This document shows, one piece after another, positions 33,118 through 44,790 of a stretch of 64,000 nucleotides of DNA. The notes under the pieces were generated by a model, which was given only the letters and a program-made list of their open reading frames with translations, was not told the origin of the DNA and did not search any database. The position numbers and the translations under genes are program-made. This DNA comes from Cantharellus purpuraceus. Lineage: Eukaryota > Basidiomycota > Agaricomycetes > Cantharellales > Hydnaceae. Within the stretch, counting starts at the first letter, position 1. The number at the start of each line of letters is the position of its first letter. The stretch lies in NCBI GenBank assembly GCA_025174535.1, contig JALBUN010000049.1:1240001-1304000 (forward strand), in the 5' to 3' direction.

Positions 33118-33747
33118 GTTGACTCTTCAATAACCTCAGGAATGGTGTTGATGCCGGGGGCAGGCACACTCAATCATTCATGTGCATTTGGAATTGGCAG
33201 TGGAGTGTGGCATTGGGGTAGAAGTGAGTGTGGCAGTTCAAATATACTGTTATGCACTAGGTCCAATGGAGGGTCAGGGTTGAGGTCAGAATTGGGATGG
33301 AGTCAGAGTTGGAGTGGGTCATGGCAATCAAGGTGGACTTGGCTTCAGCTTATGTGCTGTGCCCTCACTAATACTGGTGTCCAAGATTTTGGAGACAGAG
33401 TAGGACTTAGCTAGTTTTGGATAAGACTTAGGACCTAGATGTGGTTCAATATTCAAACTGGGGAATAAAGTCCCCAGTAGTGTGACTTAAATACATATTT
33501 GAAATCTAATAATAATTACTCCAGTGAGGAATCTCCAAGGCTGACAGCCTTATGTGAGTATGTCCGAGTCTGATGGGGATGGGTGTCCAGGTTTCTATGG
33601 TGATGCTGATGCATCAATGGAACCAGAGACAGATGGGTGGGAACAGTGGTGATGATTGGACAGACTAATGGAGATGTGACAATTTCCAAATGGAGTACAG
33701 ATCTCATACACATGGGGATCTGGACATTAATGAATATAATCATAATA
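33118..33747 (-). mobile_element. GypY LTR and gag start, reversed, decayed
   Basis: 33747-33248 is a GypY LTR (500 bp) whose outer end reads CATAATA instead of CATAACA. 33247-33118 is the leader and gag start. Many CG dinucleotides of the family are TG or CA here, so this is an old copy. Confidence 0.7.
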
Positions 33748-33940
33748 CTGAAGCCAAATCTGTCCTGACCACCATGACTCCAATTCTGACCACCATGACT
33801 CCAATTCTGACCACCATGACTCCAATTCTGACCACCATGACTCCAATTCTGACCACCATGACTCCAATTCTGACCACCATGACTCCAATTCTGACCCCAA
33901 CTCAGAATACTTGACCTCCCAATGAACTCAGAGCATAACA
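33748..33940 (+). mobile_element. GypY LTR 3' end with internal minisatellite
   Basis: It runs from GAAGCCAAATCTG to GAGCATAACA, matching the last part of a forward GypY LTR. A six-copy 21-bp repeat (33771-33896) has expanded where other LTRs have one or two degenerate CTCC/GACC units. Confidence 0.65.
33771..33896. repeat. 21-bp minisatellite, six identical units
   Basis: The unit starts ACCATGACTCC and ends TTCTGACC. All six copies are identical by eye, indicating recent expansion or homogenisation within a decayed LTR. Confidence 0.92.
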
Positions 33941-33943
33941 GTC

Positions 33944-34429
33944 TGTTACCAATAATTACTGGGGTGGCTAGTAAGTTTTTATAAACTAATAATATAAGCA
34001 CTAAGGTCATTGATAAATCTCACAGGTGCTCTACATGTGACAGGAATGTGACAGACCTCAATCACTGTGCTGAGCAGTTGATCAAGGTTGCATGTGGAAA
34101 ACTCTTCAGGTGCATGAAGATTTTTGAATGGAAGGGAGGCTGGCTGTGGTAACCAAGGTGGTGAGAGAGAGGTGAGCCAGGGGAGGGTGTGCTAAGTCAT
34201 GGGGTCCAAATGAAAAATTGGGTCAGCCAGTGAGAACAATGGAAGGGGGGTGGGTGGTAGAAGGGGTAGAGGAGCTGTAGAATAGCTCAGGTTGGATGGC
34301 AGCCATATGAGGCGAGATGCAGCGTGTTGTGGGTAGGAGTGGACGTGTTCTTTACTATCAACTTCCCACAGTGTACTAGTAACTATTATTCTGCCCTGCA
34401 TACGCCGGAGCCAATAATTATTGGTAACA
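33944..34429. other. Possible small element with inverted ends
   Basis: The left end TGTTACCAATAATTACTGG and the right end CCAATAATTATTGGTAACA are inverted repeats about 486 bp apart. The flanks (CAGTC and AATAC) do not match, so this is a weak candidate for a solo LTR or MITE. Each end is itself nearly palindromic, which could produce the match by itself. Confidence 0.3.
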
Positions 34430-35497
34430 AATACTCTCTACTAGCCCCAAGAACCTACTATATACACCACTATCCTAATCTATTCGGGCTACAGATACTT
34501 ACCGTCAAAACGCGGTGAATATAATACTGCAACACGGATTTCACGCGTAATCGTTTGAAGCTGAGTTGTAAATCTATGTTCTTTAGAGTTCGGTAATTAG
34601 CGTTACATTTCTATCTATAATAAGTAGTCCTTGGCTGGCTTCTATTTTCAAAACTCAATAACTGTAATTCAAAGGCACTCGAGATCACACCAGTTTAGTG
34701 ACGCACTTAACGCGAATGTGTAGCGTGTCACCGCGCCAGTAGTACAGGATACCTAAGGAGACATGGAATGGCCGACAGTCACCCAGTTTCAAGGCGACTT
34801 TCAATAAGTACCTATGGTGCTAAATCTTACGTTGTAATAGAGAAGCTCAGAGCACCGGAAATCGAAGCAACCGCATTTCAGAGAACCACCGTGAGAACCC
34901 TCAATTCTATCGTCTCTTCTATGATGGAAAGAACAAGGATCCACCAGTGCATCTAAACTCATCGGGTGTTAACGCGGACAGCTCAGTCTGGCCCAGGGCA
35001 GACAAGAAAGACCGGCCGCCGCTCCCTCGTGAGTCTATGATAGCTAATAATTGTTTGCCTCAATTCAGGGTGCCAATAAACCTTAGCAACATACGATACA
35101 CACCAGCCTACTTATTTCTCCTATGTGATGGCGCGATCAGCGGAACTGTAAGAGCAGAGCTCAAGGGCGCAGTCTAGCATAGTCTAGCCCTGAGACCGAA
35201 TACATGGCTGGCGCGCATGTTGCCAAAGACTCAATCGCAGGGCTGAGAGCCTTTCAGTCTGGACCAAGACATATTCAAAATCCACCAACTTGGAATACGT
35301 ATTCCATACAATGCATAAGTAGCTGGTTGTATTTGAGGCTGTGGAGCTGTAGGCCCATTAGGACAGTTTTCTAGCATATTTAAGCAGAGAGTTCTCTCCT
35401 CGAAATACCGCTGCCTTCATTTTATTGTCCACTTCACGTCAGTTGATTCCACTAGCTTTGCTGCCCCTTCACTGACAAATTGAACAGGACCTTGAGA
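34430..35497. other. Intergenic region upstream of the Rieske-AIF gene
   Basis: Short forward frames at 34768-34956 and 34947-35177 show no recognisable domain, so I do not support a gene. The last 100-150 bp before 35498 are pyrimidine-rich and are the likely promoter and leader of the next gene. Confidence 0.4.
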
Positions 35498-37877
35498 ATG
35501 CCGCCTGTCGAGATTCAAACCATAGCCGTCCTGAGAGAGGGTGACCTAATGGAAGGCCAGATGTTAGTATTATGTTTGCACAGCTGAGTTATCATGAACT
35601 CAGGCTGACAAGATGTTTCTAGGAAGGAAGTAGACTTTGGCGCCGAAGGTGGAAAGGTGCTTCTTTCACGGCTGGGAAATGGTACGGTGCACGCAACAAG
35701 TGCATTTTGTACTCATAATGGAGTGTCTCTCGTAAATGGAACCCTCTCTGGGGATGGAAGAGTTATGTGGTGAGTTCTTACAGCCACGTGCGACCGAAAT
35801 GCATGTGTTCTATTTAATTTACAGCCCCTTGCATGGAGGTATATTTTTCATTTATTAATATACTGTAAAGTCGAACATATTTGTGGCAGCATGCTTCAAT
35901 GTCTGCACAGGAGACATCGGTGCGTCACACGCTCTGCGGAATATAGACAATGTGCTAACTGTAGCATAGAGGATGCACCCGCTCGGAGCGCTATTCATTC
36001 TTTCAAAGCCGAAGTTGCGGCCAGCCATATTTTTGTCACTGCAAATCCAGTCGATACTCTACCGATACACAAGTCGCGTTCCTTCACACTAAGAGGACCA
36101 GATTTTACGACAGATGGTCTTGGAGTGGTGGTTGTGGGAGGTGGTGCTGGCGCACTGAATCTCATAGAGAGTCTGCGTGAGGTACGTGAGTGTCCGCGAT
36201 CTGCTGTTATAGCCGTTTTACACTATGACAAGAATGGGTATAAGAAATCAATAACAATGATCAGTTCTGAACCATATGCTCCCATTGATAGGCATGCAAT
36301 TCCCACCTCTATCGCACACATTATGACTGACATGCTAGCGAAAGAACCATGCTCAGTAAAGAGAACATAACCGACGTGAGCAAAATCGAGTTGCGCTCGG
36401 TTTCCGACCTCGAGAAAAATTTCGGCGTTACTTTCCGTTCTGGTGTAGTACGTATGGATGCCCAATGGGTTTGTTTGTGGTATTCAATGGCATATTGTCT
36501 GTTAGACTGTCACAGCGATCGATCCCAAGGCGAAGCATGTCGAGATCAGTGGTGGGGAGAAGGTTAGGTATGAGAATGTTGTGCTTGCTATGGGTGGAGC
36601 CGCTCGCCGTTTGGACCTACCTCCCTATGAAAGAGAGAACGTTTATACCCTCCGTTACGTACAGGATGCAAAGAACATTGATGCTGGTGAGCCCTTTTAT
36701 ATAATGCCACATTAGCGTACTTCATATGCAATGTCCAGCCCTTAAAGACGGCAAACGTCTTGTCCTGGTTGGTAGCTCATTCATCAGCATGGAGCTTATC
36801 GTCGCTTTTCAAGAACGAAAATTCGCCTCGATTGATGTTGTTTCCCCGGAGAAGTACCCTTTTCAAAAAGCACTTGGCATGATTGTGGGGAAGGGCCTCC
36901 AGAAAGTATATCTGTTCTCGCCTCTGTTGTGGAAGGACCTAATCCCCACCTCTCTTCCAAAGCACTTCGAGAAACAAGGCGTCAAGTTCCACCTCGGCTT
37001 CAAAGTTACTGGGATACTTCCATCTAAGTCGAAAGAACCTGCAACTGCGGTTGTGCTCGACAATGGGACGAACATTCAAGGTGACATATTTGTGACCGGT
37101 ATCGGTGTCGTTCCAGCGACCGAGTTCCTAAAAAACAGCGGAATTCCTCTTGAGCATGATCAAGGTATCAAGGTAGATAAGTTCCTCTGCGTTCCGAACT
37201 TCGACGGTGCATACGCAATTGGTGACATTGCGATGTACCCTGATGCTCCGGATCATTCGGCACGTATCGAACACTGGAATGTTGCTTCGAATCACGGCAG
37301 GGCTGTTGGGAGACATATCATGAGCAAACATGAGCCTTTTGGGAAGATACCATTCACTTGGAGCACATGTGAGTGGTTTGATTCCTTGAGATCTGAGTAA
37401 ATTTTGACGAGCCTTTTAATCACGGTCAGTGGGACATACCTTACGATATGTAGGTAATATTGAGAAATTCAAGGATTCGGATGTCATTGTTCAAGGCAAA
37501 CCGGAAGAGCTTGATGTAGGATCATCGCTCACGCTTATTTGGATTGACAAATAATATTTGAACAGTTTGTTGCATACTACACCGAAAACAACAATGTCCT
37601 TGCTATCGCCAGGTACGTTATTAGAATCACACGACGGAGCTGAAAGCTGACCGTCTTTGGTCTGTCCAACCATAGCATGCAAAGGGATCCGATCGCGGCA
37701 AAGTGCTCTGAGCTTTTGCGCCTGGGACTCATGCCCTCGAGGTCAGAAATTGAGGCTGGAAAGGTACGGTGTGATAACCCAACTCATCCTCATGGGTGAG
37801 ATCTGACGCTCTCATAGGACCCGCTCGAGATAGATATTTCCATCGTAAAAGGAAAGGGCTTATGCGGAGGGCACTGA
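35498..37877 (+). CDS. Rieske-domain AIF-type NAD(P)H/FAD oxidoreductase (AIFM3-like)
   Basis: I reconstruct 14 exons: 35498-35562, 35623-35769, 35825-35838, 35890-35919, 35970-36181, 36233-36291, 36345-36447, 36506-36686, 36739-36905, 36963-37368, 37430-37515, 37566-37612, 37676-37763 and 37818-37877. Together they give 554 in-frame codons. The Rieske [2Fe-2S] ligands are Cys51/His53 (CTHNG) and Cys71/His74 (CPLHG). FAD- and NAD-binding glycine motifs are VVGGGAGA (about 141-147) and LVGSSFISMEL (about 280-290), and GDI in AYAIGDIAMYP is the typical second FAD site. The family moves electrons from NAD(P)H and is linked to mitochondria and cell death in animals; the role here is inferred. Exon 3 is only 14 nt and intron 6 (36292-36344) has a GC donor. 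It is convergent with KRE33. Confidence 0.88.
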
Positions 37878-38230
37878 AGATATCATGAAAACTTACGTGG
37901 CGCATGTCTCGAGGTCAAATGAGACGCAGAAGCATGACGCACGTTATGCTGGATGTGCTGTTTACTTTGAGTGACATATGCGTTGTTTTGATGTGAATGC
38001 CCGTTAGGGCCTGCAGTGCGTCTGTTGGCCGCCTCTTTCCTTGCTATGCACTGTGCGCATCTCCTTGTCGCCTAACGGACAAGGCTTTCCATTGTTAATT
38101 ATGGGATACAATGGATTTTTGATTTAATAAGATGTGATCTAAGGACAGTCAGTATAGCTACTTAGGTCTCAATTCGGCACGTCTTGCCCTCGGGCTGCAG
38201 AAATGGTGGTTTGACATTATGCTCAACATG
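37878..38230. other. Convergent intergenic region
   Basis: 353 bp between two converging 3' ends. No gene is seen, and it should hold both terminators. Forward ORF 38184-38483 overlaps the KRE33 3' exon antisense and is not supported. Confidence 0.6.
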
Positions 38231-41200
38231 TTATCGCTTTGCTTTTTTCCCCCTATGTGTCTTGTTGTCTGTTCCTGCAGGTGGATCGTCGCTATGGACA
38301 CCTTCCCTTTCTGCCTTTCGCTTCACGCCTCCTGTGCTCTTGATACTGACGACATCCGACTTACCCTTCACTCCTACGTTCCAAGCGACCTGTAGTTCTG
38401 CGTCTTGCCAGTCTGCCCCCGACGTATCTATCGCGTACCTGGTTCAAGCCTCAATATTTAGAAGTGAGGATAATGGTGTGTAGGATGCATAGCGACCCAC
38501 TTGCTTAGATCTAGAGCATTGATCATCTCGCGTTGCCGCTCCCGTAGTCTTTTGGTTTCCTCATTCCCAGCAGCAGCTAGTTCCTCGTCGAGGTCCTCCG
38601 CTATCGGCTTCCAAGAATTCTCGGCAGTGACTGCCGCGGTACTGTCTAGTGCATGTCGTGTCGCAGATGGGGCGTCGGGGACTTCCACGCTGACTATAGC
38701 CTTCTGTAGTTCCTCTAGTCGTTTGCCGACTTTGCGGATCGACTTGACGAAGAGAGCAAGTGCCTGAGACACAGGAAGCTGCAACTCGCTCTGACATGAC
38801 GGTCAGTTCTCCTTTAGCGTCGGATTTTCGTCTGATGTCTCACCTCAACTTCCTCCACAGTTTTTCGCTGTAACCCTACTGCAAGCAGGATGGAACTCTG
38901 AACCGCGCTTAATTTTGATTCGTGGCCCAATCGTTTCTCAAAGTATAACGAAGCGATGGTGGGCAGTATGTCCAGAATGACGTGGTAATCTAACATGTTG
39001 TTGGCGTACGATTCAAGGCGCTTGATGTCGAAGGGGCTAAGGAGAAATGAGAGTTCTTGGGGAGCTATGTCTGTATGAGGTTGGGTTGACCCCGACAAAC
39101 GTTGATCTTGGTACGCACTCAGGGATGGTCCGGAGTCAAATTGCTTTACCCCAGCGTTAATGGCCTCAATGACGCTCAACGCAGTAACACTGCCCAACTC
39201 GCGGAATTTAAAGGATAATAATGTGAGGAACCGATGGCGAAAGTCTATATCGAGCTTGTCAATATATAGAAAGCTCATTGTAGCCTCCTCGCGTACCTTT
39301 CGCGAACTCTGCGAGCCACTCAACGTTGTCACCGTGCGCATCACCAATGCCTCTTACCATGACACAGGTGTGTTCCCCCGTCAATTCGTTCGTGGTCTGG
39401 CGAATGTACAGTGGAACGTATCCCGATCGCTTCCAAAAGCGAAGAAGTTGGGGAGTAAGTCCATAAGAAACACCAAGATACTCTAGTGCCTCAGGCTTGC
39501 GCTCTGTCAATCGCTGCAAAAGCGGCGGCATGGACGAAGGTGCACGAATGGTAGGATTATCGGTGAGGAGGGTTGTGGTCTGCATTAGAAGTCAGAAGCA
39601 TTCGAGCTTTTTGAAATCACAGTATACCTCATTAATTCTCGATCGGCGCGCAAAGGAATTTTCGGCATAGATGTCGGGAAAAGGTGTCTCATCGACATTG
39701 AAATATTCTGCATTGTAATAGGAATTTAAAGCCTGTAAAGCCCGTGCACCATATCCCATCTATTGCAAGATGTCAATATAACACGGCGAGACTGAAAAAC
39801 AGCAGGAGAGGCACGTTAACGTAGTCGGGATGCGTCGCTATTCGGACGACTCTAGCTCCTGATAGCGACGCGAATTTGCTTTCTTGAAACTATGAAACAG
39901 GCTTCAAGTCAGTCACGTTATTCACCATACAACATTGGATCCAACTGTACCTGTTGAGATATTATCCACGGAATCATATCCCCGCCTGTTCTTGTGCCTC
40001 TGCTCAATCCATCCAATATAGATTGCTTGCTGATGTCTCCTTCCAATGCGACTTGTAACACAACTAGCGGTTCTGGAAGTGTACTCTCGTCATCTTTCAC
40101 AGGCGGCAATAACACAAACAGATGGTGTGCAGGCGCATCTGACATGAGCTGGAGATCGTTCGGCTGGTTTTTATAGTGACTGGAAACATACAGTGCCATC
40201 ATCCGCTGGAGAAAGAGTTCAGAAGCGGGGTGATAACTGAACAAGGTGTCGCGCGAGACGTAGTATAACTCGCATGTTGAAGGATGTGGGCAACCCTGGA
40301 CAGATAGAGACTTCGAAGCAATTGATGCGTCCAGACACAACACGGAATATAACCATTTCTCCACTTCATCCCCAGCTCCGTATCGAATGGGTGTTTCCAA
40401 TTTGATCTCTCGAAGTGTACGAGACTTTGGAGGTGCTTTGGGGATGGCTTTTTTGGTCGATGTCGATGCGCTCATATCTCGAGTCGCAGAGCCCGTGTCA
40501 GTTAAAGACGAGCGCGCACTCTCCCGGAGCTGCTGGATAAGTTTTATCGAGAGCGACCTGCCAGTACCCTCATAGCCGTTGATAGTGGATGCCATGAAAA
40601 CTAGGTAGGGGCCAATGAGGTTTCGCACTAATGGGAGAGGGATCGCTGCAGCTTCATCTATAATCATAAGTTCAGCATGGCTGAGAACGTGTGAGTCCTG
40701 GGGCTGGATATACTGTGAAAGCATGTTACCAGCTGTGACAGGAAAACCACGCTTCAATACTCACTTGGATGGTCTGACGATGATCACGAAACACGTTAAC
40801 CCTCACAATCGCCTTGTTGAAGTCAGGATTGGTGCTCTGCGAGATGTCGTATTCAAGATGCTCCTCATAGCCAAGAGCGTCCATGCCCTTGAAAACAAAC
40901 TCGAAAACCGTCTTTAGATTTTCAGGGCTGGGACTTGTCACAAAAATGTTGGAGTAACCATGTGCGAGTGCTGCTGCAATGGCAAGTCCCAAAGCTGCAG
41001 ATTTCCCACGACCACGAGCAGCTGTCAACGTAACGGTAGATGAGAGTGTCTTCTCAGCAATCGCATCCACAAAGGTCAATATAGCTTGAGCCTATACGGC
41101 CATCAGAGACACGGTTGGCATACAGGAAGAAACGCACTTGGTCTATAGTTTTGGCCAGCTTTACAAGCTCCCCAACAGGTTTGGTATCAGCCAAACCCTC

Positions 41201-42123
41201 TTTGAGTTCCTTCAATTCTGATTCAACTTTGTCGTTTCCTTTCACATCAGTATCCTCGAGAGGCGATATGTTCTTTCCACTTGAAATAGGAAGGACGTTG
41301 AGCTCATCATCAAGTACAAGGCAATCTTCGCATGATCCAAGCGAAAGTATAAATCGCTCATTGAACCGAGCAACCACTGAATCATGAGCTGAAGTTCGAT
41401 ATCGGGCATGGACATCCTGAAAAATGCATCTACGTGGGTTTAATCACACTTGACACGTTACCACATACCATGGCCATTGTGTAGAGCTGCCTCAGAGACG
41501 ACATGGTTTTTAACAATAAAACGATCAAACCACCTCCTTCCACCGTCTCGATGGTCCTTGCCAGTAAGTTGGGAGTGATTGCTTCGAAGTCCTGAAGCAC
41601 ACACATGCCAAATGTGTTTCCCAGAATTTTATGCGACTCTTTGTAATAGCTGTTCAATGATGTCAGACATCTACAAAGCAAAACAATGTTGGTTTCTCAC
41701 GTGTAACGTATATCTGTTACAGTCACAAAAATCTCAAAGGGATTTTGTTCGTTGGCTTCACGCACACCTCGCTTGACATCCCGCTTTAGCTTGGCTTCTC
41801 GCTTTTTGCGATGACTGGTGGTTGGGTATTGATGTTTATGATCCAGACACGGCTGAATAGAGTACCACGTGCCTTGTAAATCCGAGCTCCTTCTTGTAGC
41901 ACCATAGCACAGATGGTCGCGCAGAAACACGGGCTTGAGAGAGCAGGAAGTGCAGATTTACGATCTAAAAACCTTGAATGAACGTTCCCATGTAGAATCT
42001 ACAAGCCATGAGGTATACCTGATCTCTTCCTTTGTCGCCGACAAGAACAATGAATGATCTGTGGTTTTCCTTGACATTGTTGTTGATCAGAATTGGTATT
42101 CGAGAGTCCAATTGCTTGCGCAT
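38231..42123 (-). CDS. KRE33: RNA cytidine acetyltransferase KRE33/NAT10
   Basis: This enzyme makes N4-acetylcytidine in 18S rRNA and tRNA and is needed for small-subunit assembly in the nucleolus. Thirteen exons on the minus strand: 42123-42019, 41964-41873, 41814-41701, 41649-41469, 41416-41138, 41091-40765, 40712-39951, 39889-39815, 39759-39628, 39579-39297, 39244-38844, 38790-38501 and 38438-38231. They total 1082 codons, close to the family size of about 1050. Features are the N-terminal MRKQLDSRIP, Walker A AARGRGKSAALG (about residues 281-292), DEAAAIPLP of the helicase part, the acetyltransferase segment (LSGARVVRIATHPDY, MGYGARALQ), the tRNA-binding C-terminus and a basic tail ending KKAKR. 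The third intron in transcription order (41872-41815) needs a GC donor to keep FTSHRKKREAK. It looks intact. Confidence 0.95.
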
Positions 42124-42353
42124 GACGAAAGGAACGGGCGCCAAGGTGCTTTTCGATGCTTAGCCGGGTCGTGGAACCAATAAACTAGCTTGGACACATT
42201 TAGAACTCCCCGGGTGACGTTGTGATAGCTTAGTCATCCCGATTGTCTTACCAATAAGCTACGTATCACGAATCGAAATTGGTTGGGTCTTGATCCCTTA
42301 ATATATCCCCGAGAGACTTCCTGCGATAGTACACCCGCCGGTGATACAGTTAT
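42124..42353. other. Divergent promoter region KRE33 / P450
   Basis: About 230 bp with CCAAT motifs near 42175 and 42252. No coding sequence is supported. Confidence 0.45.
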
Positions 42354-44463
42354 TAAAAGCTTTGGGGAGGATGTTCGCCGAGCGCGAGGACAGTGCTGAG
42401 TGGGACCACTTCTCAATTTCCTACCACATCTGTCTTCATGATGTGGAGTGTGCCTTGCATCACTCTTGCAGTGCTCCTGGTTTCTTCCCGGATCCTGAAG
42501 CTGTTCAGAGATTTGAAGGTATCGGACCAGTCCGGTTTTCTCAAGGCAGATTCAGACCAACGCTAATGGACCCATGTCCAGACCGTTGACCATCTACCCG
42601 GGTTGAAATATTTATTCTCGCCCCTTTCGATACCCGGCGCGCTCCTTCCACCTCATGGAATCCAAGCCTGAGCTGGACCTGGCATTGGCGGTCCTTCAGT
42701 ACTTTTTTGATCTCTATGGACACCGTTCTTGCTGAATCACAATCACATTCTCCGTCTATAGTTGACAAGCAGTACCAATCAGAAACGATATCTGTCGTGC
42801 CTTGACTTTTTGGTCGCCCCTACATCTTCACCAGCTCCATTGAAGTCGCTCGACAAGTTCTGTCTAATGGCCCAAGGAACCATCATCCACCCAAGGCGTA
42901 GCGTGAGCATCAGTAGCTACTACTCTAACTATACTAAAGACACTTACAGCCTGTGGGGTCAAAATATAATATCAACTGAGCATGAAACGTACAAGCGTCA
43001 CCGTCGCATTGTTGGTCCAGCGTTTTCGGGCAACATGTGCGCTCACGATGACCATCCAAGAAGTATGCTGATAGAAGCCGACGGCAGATTCCCACTCATA
43101 TGGGAAGAGACATTGAAGACATATAAAGAGATACTGGCCGGTGAGGGATGGTCAGAAATGACTACGGTTCTCACGGACTGCATCAACGATCAGGTCCAGA
43201 AGGTAAGATGTGAAGTCCTCTTGTGCAATCTGACTAATAAGGACTAATCTACCTTAGCTTGCCCTCATTCTCATATCCAGATGCGCGTTTGGTCTTCCTC
43301 ACCCTTAAAGGGCGAGTTGGACGTAGAGTGTCATATCAAATGTTTCACGTTCCATTGTCGTTCGCATTGTTACACCATGCTGGTTGTATAAGCTCCCTAT
43401 GAAGATGTGAGTGAATGACAATCCTAACGTCTACTTTGCTTACTTATGACTCCACCCTATATGCTGACAGAAGTGCACAAGGCGCACAATTTTTTGGAAA
43501 AACTCATGGAAACTCTCGTCAGTTCGTACAAGACCGAGACCGCTATTCAAGCAGGGAAGGCAGACCCATTTACTCGTCTTATTATGGCCAACGAGATGTA
43601 AGGGAAATTCGTACTTGATGACACTGAGCTAGTAAGTTCCGCGCCACGCTAATGCCCTTCTGTCTTTGTTTACGTTGACTAATGAGGTCGTGTTTGCATT
43701 CCTGCTCGCTGGTCACATCGAGTAGCAGTTCTCCGCATTGCGGATCACACATAATTCCAGAAATAGAGACAACCGCTAGAACGATTGCGGCAACTCTGGC
43801 ACTTGTGGCATTGCATCCGGAAGAACAGGATATTGCCGTCGAGGGAATCCGAAGTGTGCTAGTCGACGGCAGAGACCCTGTATTCAAATTTTCGCGCATC
43901 AGGTCGTTTCCTGGCTGACGTTTTGTAGGAATTGAGCGACACTCTTGCACTATCGAAAGTGCAGGCGTGTTTTGTAGAAGGCGCAAGAATGTTTCGTCAG
44001 TATTGTCACTTACTCATGCTTCATTTCAGACACTAATGAAATACATAGCCCTGGCTTACATTTTGATGAGAGACGTGCAGGAGACTGTGGAAATCACAAC
44101 GCCTACTGACAAAGGGGACAAGACATTCGTCGTGGGACCTGGGACGTGCATGGTGACGGACATGATAGGCATCTGTGAGTTTACCAATGTTTCAAATATT
44201 GCCGCAACATTCATGGAGGAAACGCAGGCTACAACCCACGTCTCTTTAAGGATCCTGAGGTGTACAGACCATCGCGCTGGTATGAATCACAGGACTCGGA
44301 CATGGTGTTTTTCGGGTTAGGACCACGTGTATGTCTTGGTCGGAAATTTACGTTGACAGAGGTGCTGTGTTTCCTGACTGTATTTCTCCCTGACTGGGCC
44401 ATGTCTCCCCTCTTATGTGATGGAGAGACCATCAAAGATTGGGAGAGCCATGTGCTCCAATGA
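42354..44463 (+). pseudogene. Cytochrome P450, probably inactivated
   Basis: Pieces in family order: HLPGLKYLFSPLSIPGA (about 42586), VVP-stop-LFGRPYIFTSS (42795-42830), WGQNIISTEHETYKRHRRIVGPAFS (about 42953), the I-helix FLLAGHIE spliced to an ATLALVALHPEEQ segment (about 43690-43830), the K-helix ExxR as EGARMF (about 43980), YNPRLFKDPEVYRPSRW, and the heme loop FGLGPRVCLGRKF with the Cys ligand near 44328. Introns of 50-60 bp can be fitted. TGA at 42803 replaces the Trp expected before LFGRP (a TGG to TGA change), and the C-terminus stops early after SHVLQ. P450s are ER-bound monooxygenases; the substrate is unknown. The start is not resolved. Confidence 0.7.
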
Positions 44464-44790
44464 GGAGACTTGTCCATCACTTCAGAGTGGGTGATTGTAA
44501 GCACCCTGGGTTCTTACTCATCTAGTATAATGAACAGGGTTCATGATGTGGCACTTGAAGATGCCTACACTTGAGGGCTCCCTGCAATGATTCTTGACAA
44601 GATCCATGCACAGCCAGTACTCCCATTATGCCTGTCTGGAAGGAAGCAGCCTGTCAAATTGACTGCAATCTCTGTCACCTCATAGAAGTGAAATGGGTAC
44701 AGGCTCCCCACACATCCTCTCACCCTACCCCACCCCAAGCTCACAACACTCCTGTCATCTCTGCACCCACCACTTCTGCACAGTGGTGCT
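44464..44790. other. Repeat-like sequence left of LTR-Z copy E
   Basis: No gene is supported. With LTR-Z copy E and one GTGCT removed, this joins 46198-46500, which encodes a zinc knuckle, so the whole was probably one retroelement fragment before the insertion. Confidence 0.4.

Noticed and set aside
33771..33896. CRISPR-like array
   Set aside because: Units are head-to-tail with no spacers, in a eukaryotic LTR.
33690..33914. Repeated TTMTPIL / GQNWSHG proteins
   Set aside because: Direct result of the 21-bp minisatellite in an LTR remnant.
33944..34429. A definite MITE
   Set aside because: End repeats match, but there is no target duplication and each end is nearly palindromic; listed only as a weak candidate.
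38184..38483. Forward ORF of 99 codons over the KRE33 3' end
   Set aside because: Antisense to a well-supported exon and its intron; no domain.
44590..44790. Continuation of the P450 gene
   Set aside because: No P450-like residues after the heme region and stop at 44461; base composition and LTR-Z flank suggest repeat sequence.
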